Shown: one piece after another, positions 42,420 through 47,092 of the stretch
Position numbering within the stretch: the stretch's first letter is position 1
Layout: the number at the start of each line of letters is the position of its first letter
Position numbers and translations under genes: made by a program
Assembly (NCBI GenBank): GCA_001770655.1
Contig: MERQ01000079.1
Span: forward strand, 1 to 47,092
From: Betaproteobacteria bacterium RIFCSPLOWO2_12_FULL_68_20
Lineage (GTDB): Bacteria; Pseudomonadota; Gammaproteobacteria; Burkholderiales; SG8-39
Direction of reading: 5' to 3'
Length of the DNA stretch: 47,092 nucleotides
The notes under the pieces: model-generated
The model's database searches: none
What the model saw: the letters and a program-made list of their open reading frames with translations, nothing else
Told to the model about the DNA's origin: nothing

Positions 42420-42952
42420 GCCAGGTCGGCCCGCAGCGCCGTCTCAAGCGTTCCCTGCGCGCGCATCACGAGCTCGCAGACCTCGCGCACCGCGCCGCGG
42501 CCGGCGGGCGCTTGCGCCACGTAGTGCACGCGGCCGGTCACGGCCGGCGGGGCGCCGGGCGGCGAGCAGGCGAACCCGCAGCGCTCGAGCACCGGCAGAT
42601 CGACCACGTCGTCGCCCATGTAGCCCGCGGCCTCGGGGCCGATGCCGAGGCGCGCGAGCAGCGACTCGAACGCTGCGCGCTTGTCGAGCGCGCCCTGCAG
42701 CACCTGCTCGATGCCGAGCTCCGCCGCCCGCACCGAAACCGCGCGCGAGCTGCGCCCGGAGAGAATCGCGACCTTTACCCCGCTTGCCCCGAGCATCCTG
42801 ACGCCGTGGCCGTCGAGCGAGTGAAAGGCCTTCAATGTCTCGCCCCGCGGGCCGTACCAGAGCGTGCCGTCGGTGAGCACGCCGTCTACGTCGAAAATCA
42901 TCACCTTCACCCGCCGCGCGCGCGCGAGGGCGTCCTGCGACGGCGCCGCCAT
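42416..42952 (-). CDS. kdsC: 3-deoxy-D-manno-octulosonate 8-phosphate phosphatase KdsC
   Basis: 178 residues, HAD superfamily type C0. Catalytic Asp21 and Asp23 in IFDVDGVLTDG, FHSLDGHGVRML, LSGRSS, and GYMGDDVVDLPVLERCGFACSP. It releases Kdo from Kdo-8-phosphate for LPS. It lies 4 bp after kdsD, whose stop forms part of the GAGG ribosome site. Confidence 0.97.
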   Translation of the reverse strand: MAAPSQDALARARRVKVMIFDVDGVLTDGTLWYGPRGETLKAFHSLDGHGVRMLGASGVKVAILSGRSSRAVSVRAAELGIEQVLQGALDKRAAFESLLARLGIGPEAAGYMGDDVVDLPVLERCGFACSPPGAPPAVTGRVHYVAQAPAGRGAVREVCELVMRAQGTLETALRADLA

Positions 42953-42956
42953 ATCC

Positions 42957-43979
42957 TCAGAGCACTTTTGCGCGGAACAGGTCGTGGATGTTGAGCGCGC
43001 CCACCAGCCGCCCCGCCTCGTCCACGACCGGCATCTGCGTGCTCTTGCAGCGTTCCATGGTCTCGACCGCCTCGACGGCGAGCGCCTCCGGGCGGATGGT
43101 GCGCGGGCCGCGGGTCATGACCGATTCGATTCGCGTGCCGCGCAAATCCGCGCCGCGCTCCAGGCTGCGGCGCAAGTCCCCGTCAGTGAAGATGCCCACC
43201 ACGCGCCGCTCCGCGTCCACCACGGCAGTCATGCCCATGCCTTTCTTGGTGATTTCGAATATCGCGTCGTGCAGCGTCGCATCCCGGGTGATCGACGGCA
43301 CCGCGTCGCCGGTGCGCATCACGTCGGCGACGTACGTGAGCAGCTTCCTGCCGAGCGCGCCGCCGGGGTGCGAGCGTGCGAAGTCCTCGGCGGTGAAGCC
43401 GCGCGCATCGAGCAGCGCCACCGCAAGCGCGTCGCCGAGCGCGAGCGCCGCGGTCGTGCTGGCAGTCGGCGAAAGATTCAGCGGGCAGGCTTCCTGCTCG
43501 ACGCTCGTATCGAGGTGGATATCGGCCTCGCGCGCGAGCGTCGATCGAGCGTCTCCGGTCATCGCGATCAGCTTCGCGCCCTGGCGCTTGAGGAGCGGGA
43601 CGATGTCGAGCAGCTCCTCGCTCTCGCCCGACTGCGACAGCGCGAGGAATACGTCCTCGGGCCTGATCATGCCGAGATCGCCGTGGCCCGCTTCCGCGGC
43701 GTGCACGAAGTACGCCGGAGTGCCGGTGCTCGCCAGGGTGGAGGCGATCTTGCGCGCGATGTGGCCCGATTTTCCGATGCCGCTCACGATCACGCGGCCG
43801 CGCCGCTCGAGGATCAGCGCCACCGCGGCGAGGAAGCGCTCGTCGAGGCGATCGATCAGCGCGCGCACCGCGTCGGCCTCGATCGCGAGCACGCGGCGCG
43901 CCAGCTCGAGCGCGGCGCGCGGCGCGCCGCTGCGATCGCGTCCCACGCTTTGCGCCGCCTGTCGCGCGGCCTTTATCAT
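42957..43979 (-). CDS. kdsD: Arabinose-5-phosphate isomerase KdsD
   Basis: 340 residues; converts ribulose-5-phosphate to arabinose-5-phosphate, the first step of Kdo synthesis. The SIS domain (about 40-175) includes RVIVSGIGKSGHIARKIASTLASTGTPAYFVHAAEAGHGDLGM and LSQSGESEELL; LSPTASTTAALALGDALA and SHPGGALGR follow. Two CBS domains occupy about 205-340. The ATG at 43979 has no ribosome site but TATACT about 7 nt upstream, so the message is probably leaderless. First gene of the kds-lpt-rpoN operon. Confidence 0.97.
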   Translation of the reverse strand: MIKAARQAAQSVGRDRSGAPRAALELARRVLAIEADAVRALIDRLDERFLAAVALILERRGRVIVSGIGKSGHIARKIASTLASTGTPAYFVHAAEAGHGDLGMIRPEDVFLALSQSGESEELLDIVPLLKRQGAKLIAMTGDARSTLAREADIHLDTSVEQEACPLNLSPTASTTAALALGDALAVALLDARGFTAEDFARSHPGGALGRKLLTYVADVMRTGDAVPSITRDATLHDAIFEITKKGMGMTAVVDAERRVVGIFTDGDLRRSLERGADLRGTRIESVMTRGPRTIRPEALAVEAVETMERCKSTQMPVVDEAGRLVGALNIHDLFRAKVL

Positions 43980-43986
43980 GGCGGGA

Positions 43987-43992
43987 AGTATA
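43987..43992 (-). promoter_or_regulatory. Candidate -10 box of the kdsD-lpt-rpoN operon
   Basis: TATACT on the minus strand, 7 nt before the kdsD ATG, in the 37-bp gap to the divergent antiporter gene. No clear -35. Confidence 0.45.
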
Positions 43993-44016
43993 GCCCAACC
44001 GATCCCGCTCACCGCG

Positions 44017-46005
44017 ATGGAATCCGCCGCGACGGCGCTGCAACCGATCCTCGTGCTGCTCGCATCGAGCGTGCTCGCGGTCGTCGCGTGCAGGAGCCTG
44101 CGGCTGCCGCCGATCATCGGCTATCTGGCGACCGGGATCTTCGTCGGCCCCTATACGCCCGGCCTGACCGTCGACCCCGAGCAGACGCGTCGGCTTGCCG
44201 AATTCGGGGTGGTGTTCCTGATGTTCTCGATCGGGCTCGAGTTCAGCCTGCCGAAGATCGCGGTGATGCGGCGCGCGGTGTTCGGCCTCGGATTCATGCA
44301 GGTCGCGCTCACCATCGGCCTGGCCACGGCCGGGGCGCTGGCAATGGGAGGGCGCGCCGGTGGCTGGCAGGCGGGTCTCGCGCTCGGCGCCGTGGTGGCC
44401 ATGTCCTCGACCGCGGTCGTCTCGAAGCTGCTCGCCGAGCGCCTCGAGCTCGACACGCCGCACGGGCGCCAGGTGATCGGCGTGCTGCTCGCCCAGGACC
44501 TGGCCGTGGTGCCGCTGATCATCCTGATCCCGGCGCTCGGGCAGCCGGCGGAGGAGATCGGGCTCGCGGTGGCGGCGGCGCTGGGCAAGGCGGCGGCTGC
44601 GCTCGCGCTGGTCGTGTTCGGAGGGCCGAAGCTGATGCGCGCCTGGCTCGGCGTGGTGGCGCGGCGCCGCTCCACGGAGCTCTTCGTGCTCAACGTGCTG
44701 CTCATCACGCTGCTGCTCGCGTTCGTCACCGGCCTCGCCGGCCTCTCGCTCGCGCTCGGCGCGTTCCTCGCTGGAATGCTCATTTCGGAGACCGAATACC
44801 GCTACCAGGTCGAAGACGACATCCGGCCGTTCCGCGACGTGTTCCTCGGGCTGTTCTTCGTGAGCGTCGGCATGATGCTCGACGTGCCGCTCGTGCTCGG
44901 CAGGCCCGCGCTGGTGCTCGCGCTGCTCGCGCTGCTGGTGGGCGCGAAATTCGTGCTGATCGCGCTTCTCGCGCGCGCCTTCGGTGCCGCGCCGGGCACG
45001 GCGCTGCGCACCGGGATCGCGCTCGCGCAGGGAGGCGAGTTCGGTTTCGTGCTGCTCGCGCTCGCGCGCGACGCCGACCTTGCGTCGGCGCCGATCCTGC
45101 AGTCGCTGCTCGCCGCGATGATCCTGTCGATGTTCGCCACCCCGTTCCTGATCGCGGCGAGCGACCGCATCGTGCTGCGGCTCGCGCGCTCGGAGTGGAT
45201 GCAGCGCTCGCTCGAGGTGCACCGCGTCGCGGTGCAGTCGCTGCAGGCCGAGCGGCACGTGATCATCCTCGGCTACGGCAGGAACGGCCAGCGCCTGGCG
45301 CGGCTGCTCGAAGCCGAGGGCGTGCGCTACGTCGCGCTCGATCTCGACCCCGAGCGCGTGCGCGAGGCCGCGCTCGCGGGCGACACGGTGGTGTTCGCCG
45401 ACAGCTCGCGGCGCGAGGCGCTGATCGCGGCCGGGATCGCGCGCGCCGCGGCGGTGGTGGTGACCTTCGCCGACGCGCAAGCGGCGGTGCGCGTGCTCGC
45501 GCACATCCACGGCCTGAATCCCGCGGTGCCGGTGATCGTGCGCGCGCGCGAGGAGCGCGACATCGCGACGCTCACGGCAGCGGGAGCCTCCGAGGTGGTG
45601 CCGGAGGCGTTCGAGTCGGGCCTGATGCTCGCTTCGCACGCGCTGGTGTGGGTCGGCGTTCCGCTCGCGCGCGTGATGCGCCGCGTGAGCCAGATGCGCG
45701 ACCAGCATTACGGACTGCTGCAGGGGCTTTTTCGCGGTCCGAGCGACCAACCGCAGGCGGGGGAATCGACCCAGGCGCGCCTGCATTCGGTGATGCTCGA
45801 TGCGACCGCTTATGCCGTCGGAAAAGACTTCGCCGAGTTGGGACTGGAGGATATCGGCGTGCAGGTGAGGGCGGTGCGGCGCCCGGGGGAGAAAGCGAAG
45901 CTCGGCGCCGCCGAGGCCGGCCCGCTCCGGCCCGGCGACGTGGTGGTGCTGCTCGGCGCGCCCGAGCTGCTCGCGGCCGCCGAGCTGCGGCTGCTGCGCG
46001 GATAA
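44017..46005 (+). CDS. CPA2-family monovalent cation:proton antiporter (KefB/KefC-like)
   Basis: 662 residues. Residues 1-390 have about 12 membrane segments with CPA2 motifs: LRLPPIIGYLATGIFVGPYTPGL, VFLMFSIGLEFSLPKI, AMSSTAVVSKLLAERLELDTPHGRQVIGVLLAQDLAVVPLI, GAFLAGMLISETEYRYQVEDDIRPFRDVFLGLFFVSVGMMLD and ALAQGGEFGFVLLALA. A RCK_N Rossmann domain follows at about 415 (HVIILGYGRNGQRLARLLEAEG), then a RCK_C/TrkA_C domain (VMLDATAYAVGKDFAELGLEDIGVQVRAVRRPG). It probably exports K+ in exchange for H+ under nucleotide or thiol control. The ATG at 44017 is divergent from kdsD. Confidence 0.93.
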   Translation: MESAATALQPILVLLASSVLAVVACRSLRLPPIIGYLATGIFVGPYTPGLTVDPEQTRRLAEFGVVFLMFSIGLEFSLPKIAVMRRAVFGLGFMQVALTIGLATAGALAMGGRAGGWQAGLALGAVVAMSSTAVVSKLLAERLELDTPHGRQVIGVLLAQDLAVVPLIILIPALGQPAEEIGLAVAAALGKAAAALALVVFGGPKLMRAWLGVVARRRSTELFVLNVLLITLLLAFVTGLAGLSLALGAFLAGMLISETEYRYQVEDDIRPFRDVFLGLFFVSVGMMLDVPLVLGRPALVLALLALLVGAKFVLIALLARAFGAAPGTALRTGIALAQGGEFGFVLLALARDADLASAPILQSLLAAMILSMFATPFLIAASDRIVLRLARSEWMQRSLEVHRVAVQSLQAERHVIILGYGRNGQRLARLLEAEGVRYVALDLDPERVREAALAGDTVVFADSSRREALIAAGIARAAAVVVTFADAQAAVRVLAHIHGLNPAVPVIVRAREERDIATLTAAGASEVVPEAFESGLMLASHALVWVGVPLARVMRRVSQMRDQHYGLLQGLFRGPSDQPQAGESTQARLHSVMLDATAYAVGKDFAELGLEDIGVQVRAVRRPGEKAKLGAAEAGPLRPGDVVVLLGAPELLAAAELRLLRG

Positions 46006-46014
46006 GGGGCGAAA

Positions 46015-46040
46015 AAAAGCCGGCGCGAGGCCGGCTTTTT
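46015..46040. terminator. Bidirectional intrinsic terminator
   Basis: AAAAGCCGGC (46015-46024), loop GCGAG, GCCGGCTTTT (46030-46039) plus one more T. On the minus strand the stem is followed by at least seven T. It serves the convergent antiporter and pilin genes. Confidence 0.88.
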
Positions 46041-46060
46041 AACTTCGTGGAAGTCGCCGC

Positions 46061-46714
46061 TTACATCGAGCGGCAGAGAACGTAGACGTTGGTCCCGGTT
46101 TCCGCGTAGGCCGCCTGCGGCGTGTTGTCGAGGTTCGGGTTCGGCGCTGCCTGCAGATCGCCGCGGACCGTGCCGGTGCTCGGCACGCCATCGTCCATCT
46201 GCGTGTCCATCGCGATCGCAATCTTGTCGGGCAGGTTCGCCGAGCAAAGGATGAGCCCGCTGAATCCGCCCATGATCGGCCCGCCGGCGTTGTCCCCGGT
46301 CTGCACCCCGAGCAGTCCAGTGACCGCGTTGAACGGCTGCGTGGGGCCCGAGCCCGAAACGAAACCCGAGCGGCGCAGATGGTCCCACCAGCTGCAGGCC
46401 TCGACGGCTGCCGTGCACACTGCGCCGCCGTTGTTGTAGGTTCCGGCGACTACGCCGTTGCCGTTGCCCTGGGTAGCGGCGGGCGCCGTCGCCCAGCGCG
46501 TATTCGCGTTGGGGTCGTCCCCGGGAATCGCGCGGTAGCGGTCCTGGTAGCCGTGGTAGGCGGCCGACACGCCGCTGAAATCGGCGATCGCGTTCTTGAT
46601 CTTCGCCTGGGTGATCATCTCCTGGCCCTTCAGGATGCCGCCGAGCAGCAGCCCGATGATCACGAGCACGATCGCGATCTCGACCAGGGTGAAGCCTTTT
46701 TGCATCGTCTTCAT
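46061..46714 (-). CDS. Type IV pilin-like protein (prepilin N-terminal domain)
   Basis: 217 residues. Prepilin signal MKTMQKG cleaved before Phe8, with Glu12 at mature position +5 and the hydrophobic helix FTLVEIAIVLVIIGLLLGGI. The next segment LKGQEMITQAKIKNAIADFS with YQDRYRAIPGDDPNA marks a pilin/pseudopilin subgroup with a longer globular domain. Four Cys in the mature region (VCTAAVEACSWW, LILCSANL, YVLCRSM) could form disulfides. Whether it is a major pilin, minor pilin or secretion pseudopilin cannot be told. The ATG at 46714 has AAGGAG 7 nt upstream, and a sigma-54 promoter lies about 40 bp before it. Confidence 0.9.
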   Translation of the reverse strand: MKTMQKGFTLVEIAIVLVIIGLLLGGILKGQEMITQAKIKNAIADFSGVSAAYHGYQDRYRAIPGDDPNANTRWATAPAATQGNGNGVVAGTYNNGGAVCTAAVEACSWWDHLRRSGFVSGSGPTQPFNAVTGLLGVQTGDNAGGPIMGGFSGLILCSANLPDKIAIAMDTQMDDGVPSTGTVRGDLQAAPNPNLDNTPQAAYAETGTNVYVLCRSM

Positions 46715-46754
46715 AACGCGTCTCCTTGCGGAGGGAGTTGAGCAGATTAGGCTC

Positions 46755-46770
46755 CGCAATATGTGTGCCA
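46755..46770 (-). promoter_or_regulatory. Sigma-54 (-24/-12) promoter of the pilin-like gene
   Basis: On the minus strand TGGCACACATATTGCG matches the consensus TGGCAC-N5-TTGC with the invariant GG and GC at exact spacing. The predicted start of transcription is near 46744, giving a leader of about 30 nt to the ATG at 46714. Upstream DNA is AT-rich (46770-46800). No activator gene (PilR-like) is in the window. Confidence 0.8.
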
Positions 46771-46821
46771 TTGTAAGAGCGCAGAAAAATTCAGTCAAAT
46801 CAAAGGGGTAATTACCAGCTG

Positions 46822-46860
46822 GGCGTTGAAACCCCGACATTGCGTCGAAACCTCGACGCT
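46822..46860. repeat. Two short imperfect direct repeats
   Basis: GCGTTGAAACCCCGAC and GCGTCGAAACCTCGAC occur about 19-20 bp apart, with 14 of 16 bases equal; the second copy also folds as GCGTCG/CGACGC. They lie between the end of the right-edge gene and the sigma-54 promoter, where activator sites would be expected. The function is unknown. Confidence 0.4.
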
Positions 46861-47092
46861 ATCGCCCCCGCGGGCCGGCGATGCGCGCCTCGAGCTCCTC
46901 GAGCCGCTGGCGAAGGAACTGCACCTCGGCCGGGTCGCGGATGCGGCCGCTCTCGAGCAGGCCGCCGAGCATGATCTTCGCCGCCTCGAGCTCGTTCAGA
47001 TCCTCGAGGATGAAGATCTGCATCTGTTTCGCCCACAGCGGGACATTTCCCGCCGTGGTGTAGCGATCGACCGCGGCCGCATAGCGGCGCGC
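46859..47092 (-). CDS. C-terminal fragment of an unrecognised protein
   Basis: 77 codons open to the right edge, ending TAG at 46859. The sequence includes RRYAAAVDRYTTAGNVPLWAKQMQIFILEDLNELEAAKIMLGGLL and ends ESGRIRDPAEVQFLRQRLEELEARIAGPRGR, predicted almost entirely helical with a short C-terminal coiled coil. I do not recognise the family. Codon use matches neighbours and the frame is open throughout, so it is likely a real gene whose start lies outside the window. Confidence 0.6.
   Translation of the reverse strand, partial: ARRYAAAVDRYTTAGNVPLWAKQMQIFILEDLNELEAAKIMLGGLLESGRIRDPAEVQFLRQRLEELEARIAGPRGR

Noticed and set aside
42864-46085. Very long plus-strand open frames (over 1000 codons) across kdsC, kdsD and the antiporter
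   Set aside because: They are GC-rich antisense or alternate frames with Arg/Ala-rich low-complexity translations; the real genes with motifs lie in other frames.
1-47092. Prophage, integrase, IS element, CRISPR array or replication origin
   Set aside because: None of the expected proteins, repeats or DnaA-box clusters was seen in the window.

Overview
This window is high-GC chromosomal DNA from a betaproteobacterium, most likely Burkholderiales or a close unclassified relative. The evidence is gene content and order: ruvCAB-ybgC-tolQRAB-pal-cpoB, gmk-rpoZ-spoT, thiSG-trmB, and kdsD-kdsC-lptCAB-rpoN-hpf-ptsN-hprK-rapZ next to mutY and a CPA2 antiporter. No species can be named from the sequence alone. 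Coding density is very high. Neighbouring genes often overlap by 1-8 bases (ATGA, GTGA, TTGA), and TTG/GTG starts are common.

Layout. (1) Bases 1-6.5 kb, minus strand: a branched-chain-amino-acid-type ABC transporter (substrate-binding protein, two permeases, two ATPases), an aromatic-type aldehyde dehydrogenase and the start of a flotillin-like gene. An intrinsic terminator hairpin lies between the binding protein and the first permease. (2) 6.7-8.9 kb: the 3' stump of a molybdopterin oxidase gene, an atypical SDR and an EamA-type exporter. (3) 8.9-17.9 kb, plus strand: yebC, ruvC, ruvA, ruvB, ybgC, tolQ, tolR, tolA, tolB, pal, cpoB and a YeeE/YedE thiosulfate-type transporter, nearly all translationally coupled, followed by tRNA-Lys(UUU). 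(4) 18.0-19.3 kb: a ParDE toxin-antitoxin pair with a clear palindromic operator, lying between two similar terminator-like repeats, then a lipoprotein. (5) 19.3-24.6 kb: a DegP/HtrA protease facing the yicC-gmk-rpoZ-spoT operon, with a perfect 25-bp inverted repeat between rpoZ and spoT. (6) 24.6-28.3 kb, plus strand: Ser/Thr kinase, PP2C phosphatase, rdgB and hemW. These run into trmB-thiG-thiS on the other strand, and the hemW and trmB tails overlap by 92 bp. (7) 29.9-33.1 kb: tRNA-Gly(CCC) joined almost directly to a 5'-nucleotidase gene, then an AsmA-family protein. (8) 33.1-36.5 kb: an HD-GYP protein lacking key metal ligands, an M20 amidohydrolase and mutY. (9) 36.5-46.0 kb: rapZ-hprK-ptsN-hpf-rpoN-lptB-lptA-lptC-kdsC-kdsD on minus (nitrogen-PTS, sigma-54 and LPS export/Kdo), divergent from a CPA2 antiporter. 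(10) 46.0-47.1 kb: a type IV pilin-like gene behind an excellent sigma-54 promoter, and the end of an unrecognised gene.

How the genes work together. Most of the window is core housekeeping: recombination repair (ruv, mutY), envelope integrity (tol-pal, lpt/kds, AsmA, DegP), stringent response (spoT), nucleotide hygiene (rdgB, gmk, 5'-nucleotidase) and nitrogen-PTS regulation with sigma-54. The accessory part is small: the aromatic/amino-acid import cluster, the oxidase remnant, ParDE and the inverted repeat. I see no obviously new multi-gene system. The best leads are the ParDE segment between terminator-like repeats beside tRNA-Lys, the hairpin between rpoZ and spoT, the degenerate HD-GYP protein, the sigma-54 pilin promoter, and a recurring pattern of -10 boxes placed so close to start codons that leaderless mRNAs are likely.
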